DNA from: Streptomyces sp. ISL-12
GTDB taxonomy: Bacteria; Actinomycetota; Actinomycetes; Streptomycetales; Streptomycetaceae
DNA length: 64,000 nucleotides
Direction: 5' to 3'
NCBI RefSeq assembly: GCF_018614415.1
Contig: NZ_JAGGOO010000060.1
Span: forward strand, 1 to 64,000
Shown here: positions 52,971-61,811 of the stretch, piece after piece
Numbering within the stretch: position 1 is the stretch's first letter
Layout: each line of letters starts with the position of its first letter
Made by a program: the position numbers and the translations under genes
Notes under the pieces: generated by a model
The model's input: only the letters and a program-made list of their open reading frames with translations
What the model was told of the DNA's origin: nothing
The model's database searches: none

Positions 52971-54141
52971 CCTGCACCGGGGTGCGGTCCCCGGCGCGCA
53001 GCACGCCCGCGAACGCCACCAGGCCGCAGGCCAGCACGGTCACCAGCCCGAACGACACCACCAGGCTGGTGGCCTCGGCCAGCCCGCCGATCGCGCTGGG
53101 CGCGATCAGCCCGGAGGTGTACGTGATGGTGGCGACGCCCGCGATGGCGAGGGACGGGTTGCTGCCGCTGCGGCCCGCCGCCGCGAAGCAGAGCGGGATG
53201 ACCACGGCGATGCCCAGGCCCAGCAGCGCGAAGCCGGTCATCGCCACCGCCGGGTGGCCGCCGATGACCACCAGCAGACCGCCGAGCGCGGCCAGTACGC
53301 CGCTCACCCGGACCGAGCGCACCGCGCCGAACCGGTCCACGATCCGGTCACCGGCGAACCGGGACAGGGCCATGGTCAGCGTGAACCCGGTGGTGCACGC
53401 CGCCGCGAGCCCCGCCGAGGTGTCCAGCTGGTCCCGCAGGTAGACCGCCGACCAGTCCAGGCTCGCGCCCTCCGCGAAGACCGCGCAGAACCCGACCGCG
53501 CCGATCAGCACCGCCGACCTGGGCGGCAGCGCGAACCTCGGCGGGGCCTCCTCGTCCTCGGCGGGCTGGAGATCCAGTACCCAGGAGCACATGACCAGAC
53601 CGAGCACCGTCAGGACGGCGGCGGCCAGCAGGTGGTGCAGCCGGGCGTCCGCGCCGAGGTGGGCGGCGAGTGTGCCGCCCGCCGAACCGATCAGGGCGCC
53701 CGCGCTCCACATGCCGTGCAGCCCCGACATGATCGACTTGTCGAGACGGTTCTCGACCTCGACGCCGAGCGCGTTCATCGCGACGTCGGACATGCCGGAG
53801 GTGGCCCCGTAGACGAACAGGGCGAGGCAGAGGGTGGCGAGGTTCGGGGCCAGCGAGGGCAGGACCAGGGACAGCGTCCACAGGGCCAGCAGGCCGCGCA
53901 GGGCGGTGCGGGCGCCGAAGCGGTGACTGATCCGGCCGGCCAGTGGCATGGCGAGGGAGGCGCCGAGCGCGGGGAAGGCCAGGGCCAGTCCCAGCTGGCC
54001 CGCGCTCACCCCGGCGTGGTCCTGGATCCAGGGCACCCGGGTCGCGAACGAGCCGGTGACGGAGCCGTGCACCGCGAAGACGGCCGCCACGGCGTAGCGG
54101 GCGCGCCGTACCTCACGCAGTTGGTAGACCACCGCACTCAT
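52930..54141 (-). CDS. Major facilitator superfamily transporter (ROK-linked)
   Basis: A 403-residue protein with about 12 membrane spans (YAVAAVFAVHGSVTGSFATRVPWIQDHAGVS at the start; PLAGRISHRFGARTALRGLL as the loop 2-3 motif; SRFAGDRIVDRFGAVRSVRVSG as the second-half counterpart). It resembles the YbjJ/fucose-permease-like MFS group. It is divergent from a ROK regulator across 168 bases that contain a strongly symmetric operator, so regulation by that ROK protein is likely. A sugar or sugar-derived substrate is an inference from the regulator type. Confidence 0.87.
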   Translation of the reverse strand: MSAVVYQLREVRRARYAVAAVFAVHGSVTGSFATRVPWIQDHAGVSAGQLGLALAFPALGASLAMPLAGRISHRFGARTALRGLLALWTLSLVLPSLAPNLATLCLALFVYGATSGMSDVAMNALGVEVENRLDKSIMSGLHGMWSAGALIGSAGGTLAAHLGADARLHHLLAAAVLTVLGLVMCSWVLDLQPAEDEEAPPRFALPPRSAVLIGAVGFCAVFAEGASLDWSAVYLRDQLDTSAGLAAACTTGFTLTMALSRFAGDRIVDRFGAVRSVRVSGVLAALGGLLVVIGGHPAVAMTGFALLGLGIAVVIPLCFAAAGRSGSNPSLAIAGVATITYTSGLIAPSAIGGLAEATSLVVSFGLVTVLACGLVAFAGVLRAGDRTPVQVSPPDAAVPGRRP

Positions 54142-54231
54142 TCTCGGGCCCCTCCCTCGTCTCCGCTCCCCGCACCCGGTGTGCGGCGGCGAGCGTGCGC
54201 GGCCGTGCCACCGGCCGACCGCGGGGCGTAA

Positions 54232-54260
54232 ACTATCAGGAAGGTTGCCTTATAGATAGT
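54232..54260. promoter_or_regulatory. Nested palindrome between MFS and ROK genes
   Basis: Two nested inverted repeats share one centre at 54246: outer arms ACTATC (54232-54237) and GATAGT (54255-54260), inner arms AAGG (54241-54244) and CCTT (54248-54251), each separated by exactly three bases. The site lies 91 bases from the MFS start and 50 bases from the ROK start. TATAGAT within it may be part of the ROK promoter, so a bound repressor would block transcription. Confidence 0.7.
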
Positions 54261-54309
54261 GGGTATCCTCCGCGGGCCGCCCCGCCCGTCCATCTGGAAG
54301 GATCCCGGC

Positions 54310-55572
54310 ATGCCCGCCACTCCGAGCACCGCCCGGGCCATCAACGACCGGCTCGCCCTCAGCCTGTTCCAGCGGGAGGGCCCGTTGACGGCCGCGCAGC
54401 TCAAGCAGTTCACCGGCCTGTCCCGGCCGTCCGTGGCCGACCTCGTCGAACGGCTGACCGCCGCCGGTCTGATCGAGGTGGTCGGCGAGGCGGGGGAGCA
54501 GCGCCGGGGCCCCAACGCCAAGCTGTACGGGATCGTCGCCGGGCTGGCCCACCTGGCCGCCCTCGACGTGCGCACCGAGGGCGTCTCGGTGCTCGTGTCC
54601 GATCTGGTCGGCGGCGTGCTGGCCGAGGCGTCCGGGCCGATCCGCGACGACGCCGGGACCGGACCGGCGGTGGAACAGGCGGTCGCGCTGGTGGAGCAGG
54701 CCGCCAAGGAGGCCGGGGCGGACCGGCTGCACACGGTGGGCATCGGCGCCCCCGGCCTGATCGACCCGGCCAGTGGCGACCTGCGCGACTCCGGCGGCCT
54801 GCCCGCCTGGCACCGCCGCCTGATGGCCGCCGTGCAGGAGCGGTTCCCGGAGTCCCGGGTCAGCGTCGAGAACGAGACCAACCTCGCCGCCCTGGCCGAA
54901 CAGCGCGACGGCGCCGCCCGGGACCGGGACACGTTCGTGCTGCTCTGGCTGGACCTCGGCATCGGCGCCGCGCTCGTCCTGGACGGGGCGCTGCGGCGGG
55001 GCGCCTCCGGGGGCGCCGGCGAGGTCGGTTTCCTGCCGGTGCCGGGCACGACCGGCCTGCCGTCGGCCACCGACTGCGACGGCGGCTTCCACTCCCTGGC
55101 CTCGGCGTCGGCGATCGTCGCCCTCGCGGTGGAGCACGGGCTGACGGTGCCGGACGGCGGCCGGGCGGCGCCAGCCGACCCGACGCACGCCTCCGCCCCG
55201 GTCCGCGCCGCGACGCACCTCCCTGCCCTGCTCCGTGCCGCGACGCACGCCCCCGCCCTGGTCCGTGCCGCGGCGCGCGGCACGGACCCGGCCGCCGGGC
55301 GCTTCCTCGACGCCCTCGCCGACCGTGTCGCCCTCGGCGTCGCCGCCGTGGTCTCCGTCCTCGACCCAGGCTGCGTGGTACTGGCCGGGGAGGTCGGCCG
55401 CGCGGGCGGCGACGCGCTGGCCGGCCGCGTCCAACGCCGCCTGGCCCGGATGTCCCCGCTGCGCACGGAGGTACGGGCCGGCCTGCTGGGCGGCGAGGCC
55501 GTACTGCGCGGGGCGCTGCTGACGGCCCGCGACCGCGCGCAGGACGAACTGTTCGCACCGCCGGGGAGCTGA
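54310..55572 (+). CDS. ROK-family transcriptional regulator
   Basis: A 420-residue XylR/NagC-like regulator. Residues about 8-65 hold a winged HTH (RAINDRLALSLFQREGPLTAAQLKQFTGLSRPSVADLVERL). The ROK domain has VGIGAPGLIDPASG and the nucleotide/sugar site ENETNLAALAEQ and GIGAALVLDGALRRGASGGAGEVG. The Cys-rich zinc motif usual after the conserved His is absent: the region reads TDCDGGFHSLASASA. A three-fold Arg-Ala-Ala-Thr-His-x-Pro-Ala-Leu repeat follows (about residues 297-325). ATG 54310 with GGAAGGA upstream is used. Confidence 0.9.
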   Translation: MPATPSTARAINDRLALSLFQREGPLTAAQLKQFTGLSRPSVADLVERLTAAGLIEVVGEAGEQRRGPNAKLYGIVAGLAHLAALDVRTEGVSVLVSDLVGGVLAEASGPIRDDAGTGPAVEQAVALVEQAAKEAGADRLHTVGIGAPGLIDPASGDLRDSGGLPAWHRRLMAAVQERFPESRVSVENETNLAALAEQRDGAARDRDTFVLLWLDLGIGAALVLDGALRRGASGGAGEVGFLPVPGTTGLPSATDCDGGFHSLASASAIVALAVEHGLTVPDGGRAAPADPTHASAPVRAATHLPALLRAATHAPALVRAAARGTDPAAGRFLDALADRVALGVAAVVSVLDPGCVVLAGEVGRAGGDALAGRVQRRLARMSPLRTEVRAGLLGGEAVLRGALLTARDRAQDELFAPPGS

Positions 55573-55573
55573 A

Positions 55574-55756
55574 CCGGCCCGCATCACCGGACAGCCGGCC
55601 CGCATCACCGGAAAGCCGGCCCGCATCACCGAACAGTCGGCCCGCATCACCGGAAAGCCGCCCCGCACCACTGGACAGTCGGCCCGCATCACCGAACAGT
55701 CCGCCCGCATCACCGGAAGCCGGCCCGCACCACCGAACAGCCCGCCCCGCACCAGG
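55574..55756 (+). repeat. 21-bp tandem repeat (minisatellite) after the ROK gene
   Basis: About 8.7 units with consensus CCGGCCCGCATCACCGGAAAG, starting two bases after the ROK stop: 55574, 55595, 55616, 55637, 55658, 55679, 55700 (20 bp), 55720 and a partial unit at 55741. Units vary mainly at positions 1, 17 and 19 (GGA/GAA, AAG/CAG). The period is a multiple of three, so both strands have open frames of 7-residue repeats, but neither has a credible start. Confidence 0.92.
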
Positions 55757-55764
55757 CCGGACCG

Positions 55765-56187
55765 TCAGCCGGCCTCCGCGCTCCCTCGCGACGCCGCCAG
55801 CCACAGCAGTACCGCCGGCAGTACCACCGCCGTGCCCAGCAGCGCCATGAAACCCGCGCCGCTCGCCGCCGACAGGGGCGACAGATGCCCGGCGTGGAAG
55901 ACCAGGTGCGGCACCGAGGAGGCCAGGTAGGCGACCAGCGCCGTCAGCACCAGCCGCCGCTCCATCGTCGCCACCGCCGCGCACAGCACCACGGCGAGCG
56001 CGAGACCGGCCCCGCCGAAGTCCCGCAGCAGATGCTCGTTGTAGGGCGGCAGATGCGACACCCAGGGCCACTTCCAGAACAGCTCCGGCAGCAGCAGCAC
56101 CCACAGGCCGAGCACCAGTTGGGTGCCGGCGAGCACCCCGAGCCCCGCCCGCACCAGCCCGTCACGTCCGACCGTCGTCCACCGCAC
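55765..56187 (-). CDS. Small multi-pass membrane protein
   Basis: A 140-residue protein from GTG 56187 (GGGGAAGG nine bases upstream; the frame is open to 56283). It has four hydrophobic segments: GLGVLAGTQLVLGLWVLLL, FGGAGLALAVVLCAAVATM, LVLTALVAYLASSVPHLVFH and GFMALLGTAVVLPAVLLWLAA. The loop WKWPWVSHLPPYNEHLLRDFGG is polar and conserved-looking. I recognise only that such proteins are common in Streptomyces. It ends next to the 21-bp minisatellite and faces the ROK gene. Confidence 0.7.
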   Translation of the reverse strand: MRWTTVGRDGLVRAGLGVLAGTQLVLGLWVLLLPELFWKWPWVSHLPPYNEHLLRDFGGAGLALAVVLCAAVATMERRLVLTALVAYLASSVPHLVFHAGHLSPLSAASGAGFMALLGTAVVLPAVLLWLAASRGSAEAG

Positions 56188-56441
56188 GGCGGTAAGCCTT
56201 CCCCGCCGTCGGCCGCGTTCACCACGGACAGGGGTGGCCCGGCGGCGGGCAAGGGCCGTCGTCACCGCCGCCGGACCGGTCACAAGGGGGAGGTCGCGCA
56301 GACACTAGAGAGGACTAGACCAAAGCGTCAATAGGTACGGTCCTGTCGCCGGCGAGAAGGCAGGGAGATGTGAGTCACCCCACAGCCCCCGCCCGTCTGG
56401 GTGACGATCAGACGTGGCACACTGGCTCTGTACCAGAAGCA

Positions 56442-56568
56442 GCGCACTCCGGGGTCGGTGAAAGTCCGAACCGGCGGTTACAGTCCGCGACCCGGTCGCC
56501 TCCAGCGACCGGTTGACCAGGTGAAATTCCTGGACCGACGGTTAAAGTCCGGATGGGAGGCAGTGCGC
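56442..56568 (+). promoter_or_regulatory. FMN riboswitch (RFN element)
   Basis: Closing stem GCGCACT (56442-56448) and AGTGCGC (56562-56568). Inside are the invariant RFN pieces: GGTGAAAGTCCGAACCGGCGGT, TACAGTCCGCGA, a variable hairpin (CCGGTCGCC...GGCG-type), CCAGGTGAAATTCCTGGACCGACGGT and TAAAGTCCGGATGGGAG. FMN binding should reduce expression of ribE-pnuC-ribBA-ribH. The 158-base stretch 56569-56726 before ribE is the probable expression platform. Confidence 0.95.
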
Positions 56569-56726
56569 GGCGGACGAGCATTGTGCGCGTCGCCGGCTGT
56601 TTCGGGCCCGTCCCCGAGGGACAGGTCCGACCGACGAGCGCCGTACCGGTGCCGTCGTCCGTACGTCCTGTCGGCTGTCGACAGATGCCCCGGAGTCCGT
56701 GCCCAAGAGGCAGGAGGACCCGGGAA

Positions 56727-57329
56727 GTGTTCACCGGAATCGTCGAAGAGCTGGGCGAGATCACCGCCGTCGAGACCCTCGGCGACGCCTGTCGCTTCCG
56801 ACTGCGCGGCCCCGTCGTCACCGAGGGCGCGCGGCACGGGGACTCCATCGCCGTCAACGGCGTCTGCCTCACGGTCGTCGACCACGAGGGCGACGAGTTC
56901 ACCGCCGACGTGATGGCCGAGACCCTGAACCGCTCCAGCCTCGGCGCCCTCGCCGTCGGCTCCCGCGTCAACCTGGAGCGCCCCACCGCCGTCGGCGCCC
57001 GCCTCGGCGGCCACATCGTGCAGGGCCACGTCGACGGCACCGGCGAGATCATCGAGCGCAAGCCCTCCGAGCACTGGGAGATCGTCAAGATCTCCCTCCC
57101 CGCCCAGCTCGCCCGCTACGTCGTCGAGAAGGGCTCCATCACCGTCGACGGCATCAGCCTCACCGTCGTCGAGGCCGGCCCCGACTTCTTCACCGTCAGC
57201 CTCATCCCGACCACCCTCGCCCTGACCACGCTCGGCGTGAAGCAGCCCGGCGACCCGGTCAACCTCGAAGTGGACGTCATCGCCAAGTACGTCGAGCGGC
57301 TGCTCGCCGGCCAGGGGGAGACCAAGTGA
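56727..57329 (+). CDS. ribE: Riboflavin synthase alpha subunit
   Basis: Dismutates two 6,7-dimethyl-8-ribityllumazines to riboflavin. GTG 56727, nine bases after GGAGG, gives 200 residues with the internal duplication of the family: [11 protein letters not shown] at the start with NGVCLTVV, then [15 protein letters not shown] and a second repeat with [21 protein letters not shown]. First gene after the FMN riboswitch. Its stop overlaps the start of the pnuC-like gene (GTGA). Confidence 0.96.
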   Translation: MFTGIVEELGEITAVETLGDACRFRLRGPVVTEGARHGDSIAVNGVCLTVVDHEGDEFTADVMAETLNRSSLGALAVGSRVNLERPTAVGARLGGHIVQGHVDGTGEIIERKPSEHWEIVKISLPAQLARYVVEKGSITVDGISLTVVEAGPDFFTVSLIPTTLALTTLGVKQPGDPVNLEVDVIAKYVERLLAGQGETK

Positions 57330-57970
57330 ACTGGCTCAACTCCGAGGCGTTCGTCCTGTTCGACCAGCACATCAAGTGGTCGGACATGATCGGCAACGTG
57401 ATCGGTCTGCTCGGCCTCGCGCTCGGCTGGCGGCGCTCCCTGTGGACCTGGCCGGTGCAGTTCCTCTCCGGCCTCATCCTCTTCGCCGCCTTCGCCACCG
57501 CCCACCTCTCCGGCAGCGCCGGCAAGCAGATCGTCGTCATGGTGGTCGCCGCGTACGGCTACTGGCAGTGGAACCGGGGCCGGCGGCAGGCCCAGGACGG
57601 CACCGTCGCCGTCCGCTTCGCGACCTGGCGCGAGCGCGCCGCGCTGCTCGGCGCCGCCGCCGTCGGCACCCTCGCCGTCGGCGGCCTGTTCACCGCCTAC
57701 CCGAGCCTGTCCTGGGACCCCTGGCCGGACGCCTACGTCTTCGTCGGCACCATCGTCGCCATGTACGCCCAGGCGCGCGGCATGGTCGAGTTCTGGTTCG
57801 CCTGGCTCCTGGTCGACCTGGTCGGCGTCCCGCTGAACTTCGCCAACGGCTTCGCCTTCTCCGGCTTCGTCTACGTCATCTACGGCGCGCTCGTCCTGTG
57901 GGGCCTGCGCGACTGGTGGCTGCGCTCCCGCAGGGGTCCGCGGCCCGTCATGGAAGGAGCGCCCGCATGA
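57326..57970 (+). CDS. pnuX: PnuC-family vitamin transporter, probably riboflavin (PnuX)
   Basis: A 214-residue membrane protein with about seven spans and the PnuC-family pattern [30 protein letters not shown] and [21 protein letters not shown]. PnuC proteins import nicotinamide riboside; the PnuX branch in Corynebacterium imports riboflavin. Location between ribE and ribBA, translational overlap with both and control by the FMN riboswitch favour riboflavin here. Charged Arg/Gly-rich end is cytoplasmic. Substrate is inferred from context. Confidence 0.85.
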   Translation: MNWLNSEAFVLFDQHIKWSDMIGNVIGLLGLALGWRRSLWTWPVQFLSGLILFAAFATAHLSGSAGKQIVVMVVAAYGYWQWNRGRRQAQDGTVAVRFATWRERAALLGAAAVGTLAVGGLFTAYPSLSWDPWPDAYVFVGTIVAMYAQARGMVEFWFAWLLVDLVGVPLNFANGFAFSGFVYVIYGALVLWGLRDWWLRSRRGPRPVMEGAPA

Positions 57971-59256
57971 GCGCGGCACCTATCCTCTACAGCGCCGACG
58001 GTCCCGAGGACCTGATCCTCGACCCCGTCGAGCAGGCCGTCGCCGACATCGCCGCCGGCCGCCCGGTCGTGGTCGTCGACGACGCCGACCGGGAGAACGA
58101 GGGCGACCTCGTCATCGCCGCCGAGAAGGCGACCGAGGAGGTCCTCGCCTTCATGATGAGCGAGTGCCGCGGCCTGATCTGCGCCCCCATGGAGGGCGAC
58201 GAACTGGACCGGCTCCGCCTCCCGCAGATGGTCGAGGACAACACCGAGTCGATGAAGACCGCCTTCACGGTCTCCGTGGACGCGACCGCCGCCCACGGAG
58301 TCACCACCGGCATCTCCGCCGCCGACCGCGCCACCACGCTCCGCCTGCTGGCGAGCGGCACCGCCGAACCCACCGACCTGGTCCGCCCCGGCCACGTCTT
58401 CCCGCTGCGCGCCCGCCCCGGCGGCGTCCTGGTCCGCGACGGCCACACCGAGGCCGCCGTCGACCTCGCCCGCCTCGCGGGCCTGCGCCCGGCCGGTGCC
58501 ATCGTCGAGATCGCCGGCGAGGACGGCCGGATGCTCAGGCTGCCCGAGCTGATCCCGTTCGCCCGCAAGCACGGCCTGACGATCATCTCCATCGAGGACC
58601 TGATCGCCTACCGCCGCAGCGCCGAGCCCACCGTCCGCCGCGAGGCCGAGGTCCACCTGCCCACCGCCCACGGCACCTTCACCGCGTACGGCTACCGCTC
58701 CACCGTCGACGGCGTCGAGCACGTCGCCCTGGTCCACGGCGACCTCGGCGACGGCGCCGACGTCCTCGTCCGCGTCCACTCCGAGTGCCTGACCGGCGAC
58801 GTCTTCGGCTCCCAGCGCTGCGACTGCGGCCCCCAGCTGGACGCCTCGCTGGCCCGCATCCAGGCCGAAGGCCGGGGCGTGGTCGTCTACCTGCGCGGCC
58901 ACGAGGGCCGCGGCATCGGCCTGATGTCCAAACTGCGCGCCTACGAGCTCCAGGAGCGCGGCCGGGACACCCTGGACGCCAACCTGGAACTCGGCCTGCC
59001 CGCCGACGCCCGGGACTACGGCGCCGGCGCCCAGATACTCAAGGACCTCGGCGTGCGCGGCGTCCGCCTGCTGACCAACAACCCCGACAAGAGCGACGCG
59101 CTGGCCCGGCACGGCCTCACCGTCACCGGCCGCGAACCGATGCCCGTCCAGGCGGGCGAGCACAACCTCCGCTACCTGCGCACCAAGCGGGACCGGATGG
59201 GACACGACCTGCCCTGGCTGGACGCCACCACGGTGTCCACCTGCGGCAACCAGTAA
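57967..59256 (+). CDS. ribBA: Bifunctional DHBP synthase / GTP cyclohydrolase II
   Basis: Supplies both riboflavin precursors. The 429-residue protein has an N-terminal RibB domain ([20 protein letters not shown], acidic Mg site about residues 36-45; [15 protein letters not shown]) and a C-terminal RibA domain with the zinc-binding [22 protein letters not shown] (about residues 273-294) and [24 protein letters not shown] 57967 overlaps the pnuX stop. Both domains look catalytically intact. Confidence 0.96.
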   Translation: MSAAPILYSADGPEDLILDPVEQAVADIAAGRPVVVVDDADRENEGDLVIAAEKATEEVLAFMMSECRGLICAPMEGDELDRLRLPQMVEDNTESMKTAFTVSVDATAAHGVTTGISAADRATTLRLLASGTAEPTDLVRPGHVFPLRARPGGVLVRDGHTEAAVDLARLAGLRPAGAIVEIAGEDGRMLRLPELIPFARKHGLTIISIEDLIAYRRSAEPTVRREAEVHLPTAHGTFTAYGYRSTVDGVEHVALVHGDLGDGADVLVRVHSECLTGDVFGSQRCDCGPQLDASLARIQAEGRGVVVYLRGHEGRGIGLMSKLRAYELQERGRDTLDANLELGLPADARDYGAGAQILKDLGVRGVRLLTNNPDKSDALARHGLTVTGREPMPVQAGEHNLRYLRTKRDRMGHDLPWLDATTVSTCGNQ

Positions 59257-59260
59257 GCAC

Positions 59261-59338
59261 GACGAAGCACAGCAACAAAGCACAGCAACAAAGCACAGCG
59301 ACAAAGCACAGCGACAAAGCACAGCGACAAAGCACCAC
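59261..59338 (+). repeat. 13-bp tandem repeat between ribBA and ribH
   Basis: Six units of (A/G)ACAAAGCACAGC at 59261 (variant GACGAAGCACAGC), 59274, 59287, 59300, 59313 and 59326 (variant end CCAC). The repeats fill nearly the whole 101-base spacer. They are purine-rich and A-rich on the coding strand, unlike the surrounding G+C-rich DNA. The period is not a multiple of three, so they are not coding. Confidence 0.95.
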
Positions 59339-59357
59339 AGACACACCGAGGAGAGAC

Positions 59358-59864
59358 GTGAGCGGCAAGGGCGCACCGGACCTGTCCGTACGCAATGTGG
59401 GTGACCTGCGGGTCGCCGTCATCGCGGCGCAGTGGCACGAGAAGGTGATGGACGGCCTGGTGGACGGCGCGCTGCGCGCCCTGCACGAGCTGGGCATCAG
59501 CGAGCCGACCCTGCTCAGGGTCCCCGGCAGCTGGGAACTGCCGGTGGTCGCCAAGGGCCTCGCCGAGCGCGGCTACGACGCGATCGTCGCCCTCGGTGTC
59601 GTCATCCGCGGCGGCACCCCGCACTTCGAGTACGTCTGCCAGGGCGTCACCCAGGGCCTCACCCAGGTCTCCGTCGACACCGGCGTCCCCGTCGGCTTCG
59701 GCGTCCTGACCTGCGACACCGAGGAACAGGCCCTGGACCGGGCCGGTATCGAGGGCTCCAGCGAGGACAAGGGCCACGAGGCGGTGACGGCGGCGGTGGC
59801 GACGGCGGCGACGCTGCGTTCCGTATCCGAACCCTGGCGCCAGGGCGGTCCGCACAACCCGTAG
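59358..59864 (+). CDS. ribH: 6,7-Dimethyl-8-ribityllumazine synthase
   Basis: Condenses the RibA-derived pyrimidine with DHBP to lumazine, usually as a 60-mer or decamer shell. GTG 59358 after GAGGAGAG gives 168 residues with [56 protein letters not shown] (catalytic His) and [21 protein letters not shown]. Last gene of the rib operon; the upstream spacer is a 13-bp repeat array. Only 13 bases separate it from hisE. Confidence 0.96.
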   Translation: MSGKGAPDLSVRNVGDLRVAVIAAQWHEKVMDGLVDGALRALHELGISEPTLLRVPGSWELPVVAKGLAERGYDAIVALGVVIRGGTPHFEYVCQGVTQGLTQVSVDTGVPVGFGVLTCDTEEQALDRAGIEGSSEDKGHEAVTAAVATAATLRSVSEPWRQGGPHNP

Positions 59865-59877
59865 AGTGGACGCCACC

Positions 59878-60150
59878 ATGTCCAAGAAGACGTTCGAGGA
59901 GCTGTTCACCGAGCTCCAGCACAAGGCCGCCCACGGCGACCCCGCCACCTCCCGCACCGCCGAGCTGGTCGACAAGGGCGTCCATGCCATCGGCAAGAAG
60001 GTCGTCGAGGAGGCCGCCGAGGTCTGGATGGCCGCCGAGTACGAGGGCAAGGAAGCGGCCGCCGAGGAGATCTCCCAGCTGCTGTACCACGTCCAGGTGA
60101 TGATGGTCGCCCGCGGCATCTCCCTGGACGACGTCTACGCCCACCTGTGA
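59878..60150 (+). CDS. hisE: Phosphoribosyl-ATP pyrophosphohydrolase
   Basis: Second step of histidine synthesis, removing pyrophosphate from PR-ATP. The 90-residue all-helical protein starts at ATG 59878 (GTG 59866 in frame would add four residues) with [19 protein letters not shown] and the acidic Mg-binding motif [20 protein letters not shown] plus [17 protein letters not shown]. Stand-alone HisE, as in other actinobacteria, paired with hisG downstream at 41 bases. Confidence 0.95.
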   Translation: MSKKTFEELFTELQHKAAHGDPATSRTAELVDKGVHAIGKKVVEEAAEVWMAAEYEGKEAAAEEISQLLYHVQVMMVARGISLDDVYAHL

Positions 60151-60191
60151 ACCGACCCACCACCCCCCGTTGAGCAAAGGAAGCCGACCTC

Positions 60192-61040
60192 ATGCTGCGC
60201 ATCGCCGTCCCCAACAAGGGTTCCCTCTCCGGCCCTGCGGCGGACATGCTCCATGAGGCCGGCTACCGGCAGCGCCGCGAGTCCAAGGAACTGCGCATCG
60301 TCGACCCGGGCAACGAGGTCGAGTTCTTCTACCTCCGCCCCCGCGACATCGCGATCTACGTCTCCTCCGGCCGGCTCGACATCGGCATCACCGGCCGCGA
60401 CCTGCTGGTCGACTCCGGCGCCGACGCCGAGGAGATCCTCCCCCTCGGCTTCGCCCGCTCCACCTTCCGCTACGCCGGCAAGCCGGGCGCGGCCACCGGC
60501 GTCGAGGACCTCAAGGGCAAGACGGTCGCCACCTCCTACGAGGGCATCGTCGCCCGGCACCTCGCCGACAGCGGCGTCGACGCCTCCGTCGTCCACCTCG
60601 ACGGTGCCGTCGAGACCGCGATCGAGCTGGGCGTCGCCGAGGTCATCGCGGACGTCGTCGAGACCGGCACCTCGCTGCGCAACGCCGGTCTGGAGGTCTT
60701 CGGTGAGCCGATCATGAAGTCCGAGGCGGTCGTCATCCGGCGCACCGGTGCCGACACCGAGGACGCCAAGGCCCAGCAGTTCCTGCGCCGCCTCCAGGGT
60801 GTCCTGGTGGCCCGGACGTACGTGATGATGGACTACGACTGCCGGGTCGAGCAGCTGGAGAAGGCCGTCGCGCTCACCCCGGGTCTGGAGTCCCCGACCA
60901 TCTCCCCGCTGCACAACGAGGGCTGGGTCGCCGTCCGCGCGATGGTCCCCGCCCGGGACGCCCAGCGGATCATGGACGACCTGTACGAGATCGGCGCCCG
61001 GGCCATCCTCACCACGGCCATCCACGCCTGCCGCCTCTGA
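60192..61040 (+). CDS. hisG: ATP phosphoribosyltransferase (long form)
   Basis: First, feedback-regulated step of histidine synthesis (ATP + PRPP). The 282-residue length marks HisG-L, with its own C-terminal ACT-like histidine-binding domain and no need for HisZ. Conserved parts are RIAVPNKGSLSGPAADML, GRLDIGITGRDLLVDSG, the PRPP loop region EVIADVVETGTSLRNAGL, and SPTISPLHNEGWVAVRAMV in the regulatory part. Located directly after hisE. Confidence 0.96.
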   Translation: MLRIAVPNKGSLSGPAADMLHEAGYRQRRESKELRIVDPGNEVEFFYLRPRDIAIYVSSGRLDIGITGRDLLVDSGADAEEILPLGFARSTFRYAGKPGAATGVEDLKGKTVATSYEGIVARHLADSGVDASVVHLDGAVETAIELGVAEVIADVVETGTSLRNAGLEVFGEPIMKSEAVVIRRTGADTEDAKAQQFLRRLQGVLVARTYVMMDYDCRVEQLEKAVALTPGLESPTISPLHNEGWVAVRAMVPARDAQRIMDDLYEIGARAILTTAIHACRL

Positions 61041-61059
61041 CCACCTCCGGAGCGATCTC

Positions 61060-61542
61060 ATGGCGGACGCCACCCCCGGGCGGACCACCGGCGGGCAGCC
61101 GGAGCTGCCCGCCCTGCCCGTCACCTTCCGGCCGGGCCGCACCCGCGCCGTCCTGCTCGCCGCCGCCGTCGTGCTGTTCGTGGTCCTCACGACCGTCGCG
61201 ATGCTGCTGAAGGGCCTCGGTCCGGGCGAGCGCGCCAGCTTCGTACTGACCGCGCTGCTCCTGGACGCCGTGCTGCTGATCCTCGCCCGGCCCAAGGCCG
61301 TCGCCGAGGAGTCCGGCGTCACCGTCGTCAACCTCACCCGCCGGCGCCGACTGGACTGGGCGGAGATCGTCCGGGTCAACCTCCGTTCCGGCGACCCCTG
61401 GGTCTTCCTCGACCTGAGCGACGGCACCAGCCTGCCCGTGCTCGGCATCCAGCCCGGCATCGCCAAGCAGCGGGCCGTCGCCGACGCCCGTACCCTGCGG
61501 GCGCTCGCCGAGGCCCGCTCGACCGGCGGCCCGGGGGCGTGA
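61060..61542 (+). CDS. Two-span membrane protein with PH-like domain
   Basis: A 160-residue protein with two hydrophobic spans (AVLLAAAVVLFVVLTTVAMLL, about residues 29-49, and SFVLTALLLDAVLLILA, about 60-76) followed by a small beta-rich domain (GVTVVNLTRRRRLDWAEIVRVNLRSGDPWVFLDLSDG) that looks like a bacterial PH domain (PF10756-type). ATG 61060 is 19 bases after hisG. Commonly linked to hisG in actinobacteria as I recall, function unknown. Confidence 0.8.
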   Translation: MADATPGRTTGGQPELPALPVTFRPGRTRAVLLAAAVVLFVVLTTVAMLLKGLGPGERASFVLTALLLDAVLLILARPKAVAEESGVTVVNLTRRRRLDWAEIVRVNLRSGDPWVFLDLSDGTSLPVLGIQPGIAKQRAVADARTLRALAEARSTGGPGA

Positions 61543-61558
61543 GCCACCCGCTCCCGGG

Positions 61559-61594
61559 CGCCCCCGAGGTGCGCTCCGGAGCGTCCCGGGGGCG
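61559..61594 (+). terminator. Terminator after the his/PH gene group
   Basis: Perfect 8-bp outer arms CGCCCCCG (61559-61566) and CGGGGGCG (61587-61594) with an inner self-complementary CTCCGGAG (61574-61581). It begins 16 bases after the stop codon. Confidence 0.65.
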
Positions 61595-61639
61595 GATCGG
61601 GGACCGATCGGGGTCGTCCACCCTGCCGCACCCACCCCG

Positions 61640-61811
61640 TTCGTGATTAATCTGGAGGGCGGCGGCGCGACAGGAGCGCCTCCCTCCCTGTCGCTCCGCC
61701 CGGTGCACAGGGGTTCCTGCTACCCGAGGAGTGACTCCCTCCGGCGATGGACGGATCGTCCTGCAGTACCTGCGCCGCCCCCGGTCGTGACACGACACAG
61801 GCGGCGGCATC
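61640..61811 (+). promoter_or_regulatory. Leader of the CNNM gene pair
   Basis: About 170 bases between the terminator and ATG 61812. GATTAAT at 61646 could be a -10 box. Downstream are several short self-complementary stretches (for example GGCGGCG/CGCC and GGAGC/GCTCC pairs), so a structured leader is possible. I could not match it to a known metal or c-di-AMP riboswitch. Confidence 0.3.

Noticed and set aside
55574-55756. Possible CRISPR array
   Set aside because: The 21-bp units are directly adjacent with no unique spacers and no cas genes are present; it is a tandem minisatellite. The same reasoning excludes the 9-, 13- and 18-bp arrays.
54195-55850. Long plus-strand frame covering the 21-bp repeat as a repeat-protein gene
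   Set aside because: It runs out of frame through the ROK gene, is Arg/Pro/Gly-rich, and has no start site of its own near the repeats.
61640-61811. Known metal or c-di-AMP riboswitch before the CNNM genes
   Set aside because: Some hairpins are visible, but I could not match the conserved cores of yybP-ykoY, M-box or ydaO elements.
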